A stretch of DNA of 64,000 nucleotides, taken from Rhodobacterales bacterium HKCCSP123 (GTDB lineage: Bacteria; Pseudomonadota; Alphaproteobacteria; Rhodobacterales; Rhodobacteraceae). The DNA lies in the NCBI GenBank assembly GCA_015689745.1, contig WVSO01000010.1, positions 1 through 64,000 of the forward strand, given 5' to 3'. Within the stretch, counting starts at the first letter, position 1. Each line of letters starts with the position of its first letter. Below, one piece after another: positions 41,254-50,159 of the stretch. The notes under the pieces were generated by a model. It had not been told where the DNA came from. It was given only the letters and a program-made list of their open reading frames with translations, and did no database searches. A program made the translations under genes and the position numbers.

Positions 41254-42468
41254 ATGGCAACAATCGACCCGGTGCGCTTTCTCGACCGCGCGACCCCGCC
41301 CCACATCTTCACGCTGATCGTTCTGACGGGTCTCGGGGCCCTGTCGATGAACATCTTCCTGCCGTCCCTGCCGCAGATGACGGAGTATTTCGTCACCGAT
41401 TACAGGCTGATGCAGCTGTCGGTGGCGCTTTACCTGGCGGTCAACGCAGGGCTGCAGATGGTCATCGGCCCGATCTCGGACCGGTTCGGGCGCAGGCCCG
41501 TGCTGCTGGTCGGGATCGTCGTATTCCTGGCCGCGACGCTCGGCTGCATCCTTGCACCCAACATCGAGGTCTTCCTCTTCTTCCGGATGCTGCAGGCGGT
41601 GATCGTCGTGGGTCTGGTGCTGGGTCGTGCGGTCGTGCGCGACATGTACCCGGCCGACCAGGCCGCAAGCCAGATCGGTTATGTCACCATGGGCATGGCG
41701 GTGGTGCCGATGATCGGCCCGGCCATTGGCGGCGTGCTTGACCAGACCTTTGGCTGGCAGGCGAATTTCTGGCTCCTGTTCATCCTTGGCGTCATGGTTC
41801 TCGGGCTGACCTGGCGCGACCTGGGCGAGACGGCGCGCGCCACCTCGACCAGTTTCGCCGCGCAGTTCCGCGAATACCCCGAGCTGCTCACCTCGCGCCG
41901 GTTCTGGGGCTATTGCATGACCGCGGCCTTCGCCTCGGGCGCGTTCTTCGCCTATCTCGGCGGCGCGCCTTTTGTCGGCTCCGAGGTCTTCGGCCTGCCG
42001 CCCGCGCTGGTCGGCTTCTACTTCGGCGCGCCCGCGCTGGGGTATTTCTTCGGCAACTGGATCTCGGGCCGCTTCTCGGTGCGGCTGGGGATCAACGCGA
42101 TGATCCTGTGGGGCACGACGATCTCCGCGGTGGGTCTGACGATGTCGCTGATCCTGTTCCTCCTCGGGTTCAAGACGGCCCTCGTCTTCTTCGGGTTCAT
42201 GACCTTCGTGGGCCTCGGCAACGGCATGGTGCTGCCCAACGCGACCTCGGGCATGCTGTCGGTGCGTCCGCACCTGGCGGGGACGGCCTCGGGGCTTGGG
42301 GGCGCGATCATGATCGGCGGCGGCGCGGCGCTCTCTGCGCTTGCGGGCGCGCTCCTGACGGGCGGCAACGGGGCCTATCCGCTGATCGGGATCATGCTCC
42401 TCACCTCCATCCTCGCGGTGCTCTCGATCCTCTACACGATCCGGCGCGAGCGCCAGGTCGTCCGCTGA
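41254..42468 (+). CDS. Bcr/CflA family multidrug efflux MFS transporter
   Basis: 404 residues, 12 helices. The helix 2-3 loop has the MFS motif GPISDRFGRRPVLLVG, and helix 5 the antiporter motif GMAVVPMIGPAIGGVL. The N-terminus SMNIFLPSLPQM is typical of Bcr. It lies between the DUF486 gene and scfR, same strand. Possible substrates include bicyclomycin-like compounds or metabolites. Confidence 0.9.
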   Translation: MATIDPVRFLDRATPPHIFTLIVLTGLGALSMNIFLPSLPQMTEYFVTDYRLMQLSVALYLAVNAGLQMVIGPISDRFGRRPVLLVGIVVFLAATLGCILAPNIEVFLFFRMLQAVIVVGLVLGRAVVRDMYPADQAASQIGYVTMGMAVVPMIGPAIGGVLDQTFGWQANFWLLFILGVMVLGLTWRDLGETARATSTSFAAQFREYPELLTSRRFWGYCMTAAFASGAFFAYLGGAPFVGSEVFGLPPALVGFYFGAPALGYFFGNWISGRFSVRLGINAMILWGTTISAVGLTMSLILFLLGFKTALVFFGFMTFVGLGNGMVLPNATSGMLSVRPHLAGTASGLGGAIMIGGGAALSALAGALLTGGNGAYPLIGIMLLTSILAVLSILYTIRRERQVVR

Positions 42469-42483
42469 GACCTTGCGCGCGGC

Positions 42484-42512
42484 TTTGCAAATCGGCAAAA
42501 CGGCATTGCAAA
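42484..42512. promoter_or_regulatory. ScfR/PccR-type sites ahead of scfR
   Basis: TTTGCAAA (42484-42491) and ATTGCAAA (42505-42512) are separated by 13 bases, with a GGCAAAAC element between. The pair lies 20 bases before the scfR start and suggests autoregulation by the regulator it precedes. Confidence 0.65.
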
Positions 42513-42531
42513 CCACTCTGCCGGAGGCGCC

Positions 42532-43926
42532 ATGTCCGCCCGCAAACTCTATGCCGGGGCCAAGCTGCGCGAGATCCGCACGCGGCTTGGCCTGACGCAG
42601 AAGGATTTCGCCCAGAAACTCGGCGTCTCGCTGCCCTACCTGAACCAGATGGAGAACAACAACCGCCCGGTCTCGACCGCGGTGGTCCTCGGCCTTGCAC
42701 AGGAGTTCGGCATTGACGTGACCGAGTTGCGCGCGGGCGATGCCGAGCGCCTGGTCTCGGACATGCGCGAGGCGCTGGCCGACCCCGTCTTCGCCGAGGC
42801 CGCGCCGCCGCTCGCCGACCTGCGGCTTGCCGCCTCTAACGCGCCGGCGCTGGCGCGCGCCTTTCTCGACCTGCACCGGGCCTATCGCCAGACGCATGAG
42901 CGGCTCGCCTCGCTCGACGAGGCATTGGGGCAGGACCGGCACGCCGCCCCCTCCCCCTGGGAAGAGGTGCGCGACTTCTTCCACTACTGCGACAACTACA
43001 TCGACGCCGTCGACCGCGCCGCCGAGCGCTTCGCCTCGAAGGCCGAGGGCGATCTCGCGGCCCACACCGAGGCGGTGCTGGCGGGCATGGGCGTCACCAT
43101 CCGGCACGAGGCGGGGCAGGGCGTGCGCGCCTACGACACCGCCACCCGCGTCCTGACGCTCAGCCCACGGGCGGCACCGGAAACGCAAAGGTTCCAGCTC
43201 CTGCACCAATATGCGCTCCTGGGACAGGCGCAGCTGATCGAGGCGACGCTCGACCTCGCCCGGTTTCAGTCCGACACCAGCCGCGAGATCGCGCGGATCG
43301 GCATGGCCAACTATTTCGCGGGCGCGGTTCTCATGCCCTACACCCGCTTCGCCGGCGAGGCGCGCGAGACGCGCCATGACCTCGAGCGGCTCTCGATCCA
43401 GTTCGGCGCATCGATCGAGCAGGTGGCCCATCGCCTCTCGACCCTGCAACGCCCCGGCGCCAAGGGCATCCCCTTCTTCTTCGCCCGGGTCGACCAGGCG
43501 GGAACGGTCACCAAGCGCCACTCGGCCACCCGGCTGCAATTCGCCCGCTTCGGCGGGGCCTGCCCGCTCTGGAACGTGCACCAGGCTTTCGAGACGCCCA
43601 CCCGCTTCCTGCGGCAACTGGCCGAGACGCCCGACGGGGTGCGTTACGTGATCCTGGCCCGCGACGTGTCGAAGTCCGGTGGGGCATGGGGGACGCCCAC
43701 GCGGCGCTTCGCCATCTCGCTCGGATGCGAGGTCAGGCACGCGCCCGATCTCGTCTATGCGGACGGTCTCGACCTCGACCGGGACACGGCGTTCCAGCCG
43801 ATCGGCATCTCCTGCCGGATCTGCGAGCGCGAGGCCTGCCACCAGCGCGCGGTGCCGCCGCTGGAGCGGCGCCTGACGGTCGATCCCAACCGCCGCGGCA
43901 CGCTGCCCTACGAGATAGGACGTTGA
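42532..43926 (+). CDS. pccR: Short-chain fatty acyl-CoA regulator (ScfR family, PccR-like)
   Basis: 464 residues. An N-terminal XRE-type helix-turn-helix (residues 8-62: LREIRTRLGLTQKDFAQKLGVSLPYLNQMENN), a central domain like the ImmA/IrrE region but with the HExxH motif lost (RFQLLHQYALLG), and a C-terminal Cys-rich block (GISCRICEREACHQRAVPP) of DUF2083 type. Homologues sense propionyl-CoA and control pccB. Its sites lie upstream of pccB and of itself. Assignment to PccR rather than PrpR or RamB subfamilies is from the linked genes. Confidence 0.88.
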   Translation: MSARKLYAGAKLREIRTRLGLTQKDFAQKLGVSLPYLNQMENNNRPVSTAVVLGLAQEFGIDVTELRAGDAERLVSDMREALADPVFAEAAPPLADLRLAASNAPALARAFLDLHRAYRQTHERLASLDEALGQDRHAAPSPWEEVRDFFHYCDNYIDAVDRAAERFASKAEGDLAAHTEAVLAGMGVTIRHEAGQGVRAYDTATRVLTLSPRAAPETQRFQLLHQYALLGQAQLIEATLDLARFQSDTSREIARIGMANYFAGAVLMPYTRFAGEARETRHDLERLSIQFGASIEQVAHRLSTLQRPGAKGIPFFFARVDQAGTVTKRHSATRLQFARFGGACPLWNVHQAFETPTRFLRQLAETPDGVRYVILARDVSKSGGAWGTPTRRFAISLGCEVRHAPDLVYADGLDLDRDTAFQPIGISCRICEREACHQRAVPPLERRLTVDPNRRGTLPYEIGR

Positions 43927-43948
43927 TCGGGCGTTGATAGGACGTTGA
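43914..43948. repeat. Phased CGTTGA repeats
   Basis: CGTTGA occurs at 43921, 43932 and 43943, exactly 11 bases apart, with the longer unit GATAGGACGTTGA at 43914-43926 and 43936-43948. They cover the scfR 3' end and the gap ahead of the CoxG-like gene, on the same face of the helix. A regulator site is possible. Confidence 0.4.
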
Positions 43949-44004
43949 CGGGCCCACGCGCCCCGCCCTACTCCTGATCCGACGGACAGGGAGGATTGAC
44001 CGAC

Positions 44005-44463
44005 ATGGAAATGCACGCCACGCGCACCATCGCCGCCGACCGGATGACGGTCTGGCAGGCGCTGAACGACCCCGAGGTGCTGAAAGCCTGCATCCCCGGT
44101 TGCGAAGAGCTGACCGGCTCACCCGAGGAGGGCTTCAGTGCCGTGGTCAAGCAGAAGGTCGGACCGGTCAAGGCGACCTTCAAGGGCGAGGTGACCCTGT
44201 CGGATATCGTCGAGGGGACAAGCTACACCATCTCGGGCGAGGGCAAGGGCGGTGTCGCGGGCTTCGCCAAGGGCGGTGCGCAGGTCAGGCTCGCGGATGC
44301 CGAGGGCGGCGGCACGGAGCTGCAGTACGATGTCGAGGCCAAGGTCGGCGGCAAGCTGGCGCAGCTGGGGTCGCGCCTTGTCGACAGTTTCGCGACCAAG
44401 ATGGCCGACCAGTTCTTCGAGCGCTTCCAGGCGCATGTCGAGGGATCGGGCGCGGAAGCCTGA
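44005..44463 (+). CDS. CoxG-like SRPBCC family protein
   Basis: 152 residues, a START/Bet v1-like fold. The sequence MEMHATRTIAADRMTVWQALNDPEVLKACIPGCEEL is a CO dehydrogenase subunit G (CoxG) hallmark. CoxG anchors the CO dehydrogenase to the membrane, but no coxMSL genes are near and many stand-alone homologues exist. GGGAGG 10 bases ahead supports ATG 44005 over a TTG at 43996. Confidence 0.85.
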   Translation: MEMHATRTIAADRMTVWQALNDPEVLKACIPGCEELTGSPEEGFSAVVKQKVGPVKATFKGEVTLSDIVEGTSYTISGEGKGGVAGFAKGGAQVRLADAEGGGTELQYDVEAKVGGKLAQLGSRLVDSFATKMADQFFERFQAHVEGSGAEA

Positions 44464-44492
44464 TCCCCCGTTCTCTTCCGCGTCGCGGGGCC

Positions 44493-44732
44493 TCAGGCCT
44501 TGGCGAGCATCCCCGCGATCTCGTCCTTCAGCGCCATGCGCTCCTTGCGCATCTTGGTCTCGGTGAAATCGTCCACCGGCTCCACCCCGGTTTCGGCGCG
44601 GTGCACCGCGCGATTCACCTCGTGATAGGCGTCCATCAGCTTGGCGAAATGCGGGTTCGACACCTTGAGCTCATGGATCTTCTCGGCGTCGTTTGGGAAT
44701 TCCTCGGCCAGTTCGTGCGGCGTGTGTGACAT
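44493..44732 (-). CDS. YdcH family protein (DUF465)
   Basis: 79 residues, two helices in a hairpin: FPNDAEKIHELKVSNPHFAKLMDAYHEVNRAVHRAE and MRKERMALKDEIAGML. Small cytoplasmic family of unknown role, widespread in proteobacteria. Convergent with the CoxG-like gene, 29 bases apart. GGAGACACG ahead of ATG 44732 supports the start. Confidence 0.88.
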   Translation of the reverse strand: MSHTPHELAEEFPNDAEKIHELKVSNPHFAKLMDAYHEVNRAVHRAETGVEPVDDFTETKMRKERMALKDEIAGMLAKA

Positions 44733-44833
44733 GCGTGTCTCCTTCCTCGCTCCTGTCTGTCGGGCTGGAGACTAGGGCGGCGGGGCGCGCGCCGGCCTTG
44801 AGCCAGATCAACCGCGCCGCGCTTTCCGTGGCG

Positions 44834-45526
44834 TCACTCGGCGGCCTGGCTGCGGGCGCCATGCCAGGCGGCGGTCAGCGCCTCGGGGCTGAGGACATGT
44901 GCCGTCGGCACCTGGCCGAAGACCTCGGGCTCGGCCTCGCCGAGACGACCGGGGAAGGCCAGCACCGGCAGGCCTGCACTGCGCGCCGCCTCCAGCGCCG
45001 CGGCGGTATCGACGACCGCGACGGCCCGGCCGGGCCCGATGCCCAGCTCGGTCACGGCGGCCACCATCGCCTCGGGGCTTGGCGCCATCCGCTCCACGTC
45101 GCCGCGAAGGATGGCCACGTCGAAGGAGGTGCCGCCCCGCTCCCGCGCCGTCGCCTTCAGAAGCGCACGCACCGGTTCATGGTCGGACCGGCTGACCAGG
45201 GCCAGCTTCACCCCGCCGCGTGCGGCCCAGTTCATCACGCGCGCCACGCCCGGCCGCAGGGGCACGCTCCCGGCGAGCATGGTGGCAAAGTGGCGCTGGT
45301 GGCTTTGATCCAGCGTCTCGGCATCGACGAGCATGCCCAGATGGGCGGCATAGCGGGCCGCGAGCTGGCGATCTCCGCCCGGGCGCATCAGTTCGGCATA
45401 GGTATCCCAGGACCAGTTCCAGCCGATGCCATGGGTGCGAAAGGCCGCGTTCCATGCCGCGCGGTCGAGCTCGGCCACTTCGGCCAAGGTGCCCATTCCG
45501 CCAAAGATCAAAGCTTCCAAGGTCAT
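44834..45526 (-). CDS. HAD-like protein lacking catalytic aspartates (second copy)
   Basis: 230 residues, similar throughout to the protein at 18321-19004 (shared LVFG/LIFGG start, LAE-x-E-LDRAAWNAAFR, GWNWSWDTYAELMRPGG). Motif I reads IFGGMGTL, so Gly9 and Met11 replace the two aspartates; the motif III lysine is replaced too (MAPSPEAM). Motif II (LALVSRSDHE) and motif IV (VAVVDTAAALEAARSAG) remain in part. Unlikely to be a phosphatase. Start ATG 45526 opens the conserved fold. Confidence 0.8.
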   Translation of the reverse strand: MTLEALIFGGMGTLAEVAELDRAAWNAAFRTHGIGWNWSWDTYAELMRPGGDRQLAARYAAHLGMLVDAETLDQSHQRHFATMLAGSVPLRPGVARVMNWAARGGVKLALVSRSDHEPVRALLKATARERGGTSFDVAILRGDVERMAPSPEAMVAAVTELGIGPGRAVAVVDTAAALEAARSAGLPVLAFPGRLGEAEPEVFGQVPTAHVLSPEALTAAWHGARSQAAE

Positions 45527-45678
45527 GCGGTTCCTCCACGTGACCATCGGAATCAGGATGGCGGCCACCGGACAACCGCGGCGCGGGAATCGCTGCGTTG
45601 CAGCGCGGGGCTTTGGCATCCCCCTGTGCGCATCGGTGCATCGGTGCACAATTCTCAGGCGAAACTAAAATGCCCGTT

Positions 45679-46629
45679 TCAAGCGCCGTGCGCTTCGGGC
45701 GCAGGCGTGACCGGCCGCTTGCGCCGGGCTTCGCGCCAGGTCACCAGCGTGATCGCCGCGATGATCATGGCCCCGCCCAGCATGACGTAGATGTCGGCCG
45801 GTTCCCCGAAGATCACGACGCCAAGCAGCGTGGCCCAGACCAGCTGAAGGAATGTGACGGGTTGCGTCACCGTCAGCGGTGCCGCGGCAAAGGCCAGCGT
45901 CATCGTGTAATGCCCCGCCGTCGCGAAAGCGGCGGTCAGCGCCAGCCAACCCAGCTCGGTCAGTCCGATGGGCACCCAGACCGCCCAGGCGACGGGGGCC
46001 AGAACCACCGGCACCACGACCGAGAGCATGAAGACCACCACCTGCGGCTTGGCGCGGTCCGCAAGCAGCTTGGTCATGAAGTAGCTGCCCGCCATGAAGG
46101 CAGCGGTGAACAGCATCGCGACATGGCCGATGTCGACCTCGCGAAACCCAGGGCGCACGATCACCAGCGTGCCGAGGAACCCCACCACGACGGCCCCGAT
46201 GCGCCAGGGCCCGATGCGTTCCTTCAGCAGAACGACGGCCAGCAGCATGACATAGATCGGGTTGAGATAATTGAGCGCCGTCACGTCGGCGATCGGGATT
46301 CGGGCCATCGCGTAGAACCACAGGATGACGGCTACGGAATGGCACAGTCCCCTGAGCCCGAACAGGCCCAACGTCTGCCTGTCGAGCGTCGCCGCCCTGA
46401 CCGCGGGCCACATCGGGATCAGGAACACGAGACCCAGCGCATAGCGCAGGAAGGCGGATTGCGGAGCGGGGACCTCGGTGCCGACCATCTTGACGCTGGC
46501 GGTGACCGCCACGAAGCAAAGGCCCGTGACGATCATCCAGACGACGCCGGCGATCGGTCGCCCCGCCGGATCGGTGGCGGGCTTGGTCCGGGCCGAGGTG
46601 TCGGGGACAGTTGCCATGGCCAAGGACAT
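45679..46629 (-). CDS. EamA/DMT family permease
   Basis: 316 residues with ten hydrophobic helices arranged as two EamA repeats (residues about 28-160 and 170-295). GVVWMIVTGLCFVAV opens the first, and VTQPVTFLQLVWATLLGVVIFGEPADI the last helices of the second. Exporter of small metabolites, cargo not evident. Alternative start at 46617. The 152 bases before it (45527-45678) contain short GCATCGGT repeats only. Confidence 0.88.
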   Translation of the reverse strand: MSLAMATVPDTSARTKPATDPAGRPIAGVVWMIVTGLCFVAVTASVKMVGTEVPAPQSAFLRYALGLVFLIPMWPAVRAATLDRQTLGLFGLRGLCHSVAVILWFYAMARIPIADVTALNYLNPIYVMLLAVVLLKERIGPWRIGAVVVGFLGTLVIVRPGFREVDIGHVAMLFTAAFMAGSYFMTKLLADRAKPQVVVFMLSVVVPVVLAPVAWAVWVPIGLTELGWLALTAAFATAGHYTMTLAFAAAPLTVTQPVTFLQLVWATLLGVVIFGEPADIYVMLGGAMIIAAITLVTWREARRKRPVTPAPEAHGA

Positions 46630-46659
46630 GGCGCAGCCGGTGGGGACTGTCCAGCGGGC

Positions 46660-47265
46660 TCAGCCGCCGAGCGCGAGTTTCGCCGCCAGCGCCAGCATGG
46701 TGACGCCGACCAGGGCGTCGAGCAGCTTCCATGCCATCGGCCGTGCGAAGAGCGGCGCGAGCGCCCGGGCGCCGTAGCCGAGGAGGACGAAGAACAGCAC
46801 CGAGGCCGCCAGCGCGCCGGACCCGAACATCCACCGTGCCGGCCCGTAGGTGGTCGCCACCGCGCCGATCAGGCCCAGCGTGTCGAGGTAGACATGCGGG
46901 TTCGCCCAGGTCAGCGCAAGCGTGGTGGCGACGGCGGCGCCCAGGCCCTGCTCGGCCGGACCGCCCGCCTCTAGGGCCTCGGTCGCGGCCCAGGCGGCGC
47001 GCAGGCTCTTGAGGCCGTAGCCCACGAGGAACGCCGCCCCGCCCCAGCGCATCGCCTCGATCGCCCAGGGCGCGGCCTCGGCCAGCGCGCCGAAGCCCGC
47101 GACGCCGGAAAAGATGAGGATGCCCTCCGAGATGCAGCAGACCGCGACGACGGTACCCACATGCGCCCGGCGCAACCCCTGCCGAAGCACAAAGGCATTC
47201 TGCGCCCCGATGGCGAGGATCAGGCTGAACGACAGGGCGAAGCCTGCGGCGAATTCGGTGAGCAT
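46660..47265 (-). CDS. lysE: LysE/ArgO family amino-acid exporter
   Basis: 201 residues, six helices. The N-terminal ALSFSLILAIGAQNAFVLRQGLRRAHV is the LysE-ArgO signature, exporting lysine and/or arginine. Divergent from a LysG/ArgP-type regulator across 90 bases, the classic arrangement in which the regulator senses basic amino acids and activates the exporter. Confidence 0.92.
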   Translation of the reverse strand: MLTEFAAGFALSFSLILAIGAQNAFVLRQGLRRAHVGTVVAVCCISEGILIFSGVAGFGALAEAAPWAIEAMRWGGAAFLVGYGLKSLRAAWAATEALEAGGPAEQGLGAAVATTLALTWANPHVYLDTLGLIGAVATTYGPARWMFGSGALAASVLFFVLLGYGARALAPLFARPMAWKLLDALVGVTMLALAAKLALGG

Positions 47266-47355
47266 GACGATGTCCGTTCCAGTGTCGGCCAGGGCGATAC
47301 CGACGACCCGAACATCGGTCTAGCGAATAAAACTAAAGCAAGTTAAGTCTGGCTA
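47266..47355. promoter_or_regulatory. Divergent lysE/lysG control region
   Basis: The 90-base gap turns AT-rich over its last 40 bases (GAATAAAACTAAAGCAAG), next to the regulator start. TAGC and GCTA flank this stretch as an inverted pair (47322-47355), a layout expected for a LysR-type binding site. No exact consensus can be claimed. Confidence 0.4.
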
Positions 47356-48231
47356 ATGATCGACCGCGCTGCCCTCGCCGCTTTTTCGGCCGTGCTCCGC
47401 ACCGGCTCGTTCGAGGGGGCAGCGGTGCAGCTGGGTGTCACGCAATCGGCGGTGTCCCAGCGTGTGAAGGGGCTGGAGGAGCGGTTTGGCAGCGCCCTGA
47501 TCCGGCGCACCCGTCCCGCCACGCCGACGGAGGCGGGCCGCCGGTTGCTGGCCCATGCCGAGGCGGTGGGCCTGCTCGAGCAGGACCTGCTGCGCGATCT
47601 CGGCCAGACCGCGCCCGATGCACCGCTAAGGATCGCCGTGACCGCCGACAGTCTCGCGACCTGGGTGATCGCTGCGCTGGCCGAGGTCGAGGGCGTGCTG
47701 TTCGACCTCGTGATCGACGACCAGGACCATTCTGCGGATCTCCTGCGGGGCGGCGAGGTCGCGGGTGCGATCACCGCCTCGGACCGGCCCGTCCCCGGCT
47801 GCGATGCGCTGCCTCTGGGGTGCCTCAGCTACATCGCCTTCGCCGCGCCCGGGTTCGTGCGTCGCCACTTCCCCGACGGGGTGACAGCCGGGGCGCTGGC
47901 CCGCGCGCCCGCGCTTACCTTCAACCGCAAGGACCGCCTTCAGCGCGCCTGGGCCCGGGCGGCTACGGGCACACAGCCCGTTCTGCCCACGCATTACATC
48001 GGCTCGACCCACGCGATCACCGAGGCCGGGCTGGCCGGGCTGGGATGGGGGGTGAACCCCGACGCCATGATCGCGCCGCTTGTCGCCGAGGGACGCCTTG
48101 TCGACCTCGACCCCGCCATCCGGGTCGACACGCCCCTGTACTGGCAGGTGCCGCGGCGGATGGCCCCGGCACTGGCCGGGGTCACCCGCGCCCTGCGCCG
48201 GGCCGCGCCCGGGGGCGCTCAGGGCAGGTAG
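47356..48231 (+). CDS. lysG: LysR-type regulator, LysG/ArgP family
   Basis: 291 residues. Winged helix-turn-helix at 15-60 (TGSFEGAAVQLGVTQSAVSQRVKGLEERFG), then the effector domain. ArgP-type features are the RRTRPATPTEAGRRLLAHAE stretch and the region around NRKDRLQRAW. Its 3' end overlaps nlpD tail to tail by 13 bases. Predicted to activate lysE in response to lysine, arginine or histidine. Confidence 0.9.
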   Translation: MIDRAALAAFSAVLRTGSFEGAAVQLGVTQSAVSQRVKGLEERFGSALIRRTRPATPTEAGRRLLAHAEAVGLLEQDLLRDLGQTAPDAPLRIAVTADSLATWVIAALAEVEGVLFDLVIDDQDHSADLLRGGEVAGAITASDRPVPGCDALPLGCLSYIAFAAPGFVRRHFPDGVTAGALARAPALTFNRKDRLQRAWARAATGTQPVLPTHYIGSTHAITEAGLAGLGWGVNPDAMIAPLVAEGRLVDLDPAIRVDTPLYWQVPRRMAPALAGVTRALRRAAPGGAQGR

Positions 48232-49337
48232 CGCGTGGGGTTTACCGCCTCGAAGCCGCGCCGCACCTCGAAATGCAGGAAGGACGGATCACCGGGGCCG
48301 ACCTCGGCAATGGCCTGGCCCTGGGTCACACGGTCCCCCCGCGAGACGGTGATGTTGCGGATGTTGGCGTAGACCGTGAGCAGCCCGTCGGGGTGGCGCA
48401 CCACAAGGATCGGGATCTGGTCGGTGTCCTGCGTGATCGCCGCGACCTCGCCATCGGCGGCGGCGCGGACCGTCGTGCCGGTCGAGGCGCCGATGTCGAT
48501 CCCCTCGTTGCCGTTGCCGTAGGGCCGGATGACGCTGCCCTGCACCGGGTAGGCGAAGCGCGCGGTATTGGCCGCAGGGGCAGGCGCCGCCGGGGCCGGT
48601 GCGGGGGCAGATGCCGGCGCCGGGGCCTGCGTGCCGGGCGGCGGAAGCGGTGCCGCCTGGATCGGGTCGGGAAGAGGCGTCGCCGCCGAGGGCGGAAGGG
48701 GGGCAACCGAGCTGCCCGGCGAGGTGCCGCCCGCGACCGACGCCTCCTCGATGATGATCGGGATGATCAGGTACTGCCCCTCGCGCACGGACAGGTCCGG
48801 GCCGAGCCCGTTCCATTCCGCCAGTGCCCGGACCGAGACGCCGTAGAGCCGCGCGATGGAATAGGCCGTCTCGCCCCGGCTTACGCGGTGGCGCACCGGT
48901 TCCTGGCCGGGCTGGACCGCGGGCGCGGCGACACTGCCCTGCCGGGCCTCTGCCGCGTCGATCGCACCCGACGCGATTGCGGCGATATCGGTGCCCGATC
49001 CGGCCCGGGGCGCGACACGCCGCGGCAGCGCGAGAACCTCGTCGGGGCGCAGTTCATCGGTTGGGCTGCGCCCGTTGAAGCGTGCAAGCTCCTGCGGGTC
49101 CATGCCGATGCGCCGCGCCACGTCGGCCACGGTGTCGCCTCGGCGGGCGACGACCATCTGGTAACTTTCATAGGTGATCAGGCCATTGGAGTCCGGTTCG
49201 GGACGCGGCGCGGCCTCGCCCGCACCCCGGGTCGAGATGCGATCGGGGCGAAGGTCGAAATCCATGTCGGACCCCACGCAGCCTGCAAGGACCGAAAGGC
49301 AAAGGCCAAGGGCCAGGAGCTTGGGCGCTGGGGTCAT
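48219..49337 (-). CDS. nlpD: NlpD-like LysM/LytM lipoprotein, probable amidase activator
   Basis: 372 residues. Lipoprotein signal with lipobox LAGC (Cys20), two LysM domains (about 58-105 and 150-200), a long Pro/Ala linker (210-270) and a C-terminal LytM/M23 domain. The zinc site is incomplete: NEGIDIGAS replaces HxGxD, so the first His is lost, although LHFEVR keeps part of the last HxH. Such degenerate LytM proteins activate AmiC-type amidases at the division site. Its neighbours pcm and surE are the usual nlpD neighbours. Confidence 0.85.
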   Translation of the reverse strand: MTPAPKLLALGLCLSVLAGCVGSDMDFDLRPDRISTRGAGEAAPRPEPDSNGLITYESYQMVVARRGDTVADVARRIGMDPQELARFNGRSPTDELRPDEVLALPRRVAPRAGSGTDIAAIASGAIDAAEARQGSVAAPAVQPGQEPVRHRVSRGETAYSIARLYGVSVRALAEWNGLGPDLSVREGQYLIIPIIIEEASVAGGTSPGSSVAPLPPSAATPLPDPIQAAPLPPPGTQAPAPASAPAPAPAAPAPAANTARFAYPVQGSVIRPYGNGNEGIDIGASTGTTVRAAADGEVAAITQDTDQIPILVVRHPDGLLTVYANIRNITVSRGDRVTQGQAIAEVGPGDPSFLHFEVRRGFEAVNPTRYLP

Positions 49338-49505
49338 CGCTCGGGTCTTCCTCAACTGCTCCGGCGCATCGTGCCGGTTACGCACAGGTCCACGCCCCGC
49401 GAACCGGGGTCTCGGACATCCCGCGCGTTCTACATCGAAAACGGCCTGCGAATAAAGCCCTGCGGCGGGGAATCGCCGATGCCCGTTCCCCCGGGGCGGG
49501 GCCGC

Positions 49506-50159
49506 TCAGTCGCGGGGCAGGCCATCGACCAGCGGCACGAAGCGCACCGGCAGAAGCTCGTCGTAGTCGAAGCCCGATCCGTCGGCGCGACGCGTCACCT
49601 TGATCAGGCTCTGTACGGAATCCGACTGCCCCACCGGAACGACCATCACGCCGCCCGGCTTCAGTTGGCGCAGAAGGGGGCCGGGCGGGTCCTCGGCCGC
49701 GGCGGTCACGAGGATACGGTCGAAGGGCCCCTGTTCCGGCAGGCCGAAACTGCCGTCGCCGGTGAGCACCGTGATGTTGCTCAGGCCCAGCCGGGTGAAC
49801 CGCTCCTCGGCCTCGCGGGTCAGCGTCCGGTGCCGGTCGATGGTGTAGACCCGCCGCGCAAGCTGGCTCAGGATCGCGGCCTGGTAGCCCGATCCGGTCC
49901 CGATCTCGAGCACGGTGTCGCGCGGCTGCACCCCGAGCGCCTGCGTCATCAGCCCCACCACCGAGGGCTGGCTGATCGTCTGCCCCGAGGCGATGGGCAG
50001 GGGCATGTCCTCGTAGGCGCGCGCCTCGAAATGGCCCTTCACGAAATCGCCGCGGTCGATGCGTTCCATCGCCTCGAGCACCCGCACGTCCGTGACCCCC
50101 TTCGAGCGCAGCTGGAAGAGGAACTGCATCTTGCGGGTGGCCTCGTCCTCGGGGGTCAT
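49506..50159 (-). CDS. pcm: Protein-L-isoaspartate O-methyltransferase
   Basis: 217 residues. Repairs isoaspartyl residues in aged proteins by SAM-dependent methylation. SAM-binding motif [19 protein letters not shown], then [24 protein letters not shown], both family hallmarks. Its ATG overlaps the surE stop by 4 bases. The 168 bases between nlpD and pcm hold no feature I recognise. Confidence 0.94.
   Translation of the reverse strand: MTPEDEATRKMQFLFQLRSKGVTDVRVLEAMERIDRGDFVKGHFEARAYEDMPLPIASGQTISQPSVVGLMTQALGVQPRDTVLEIGTGSGYQAAILSQLARRVYTIDRHRTLTREAEERFTRLGLSNITVLTGDGSFGLPEQGPFDRILVTAAAEDPPGPLLRQLKPGGVMVVPVGQSDSVQSLIKVTRRADGSGFDYDELLPVRFVPLVDGLPRD

Noticed and set aside
40759-44016. 1085-residue minus-strand frame opposite the MFS and ScfR genes
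   Set aside because: Antisense shadow, no recognisable domain.
44005-44463. CO dehydrogenase operon from the CoxG-like gene
   Set aside because: No coxM, coxS, coxL or coxD lies nearby; stand-alone homologues are common.
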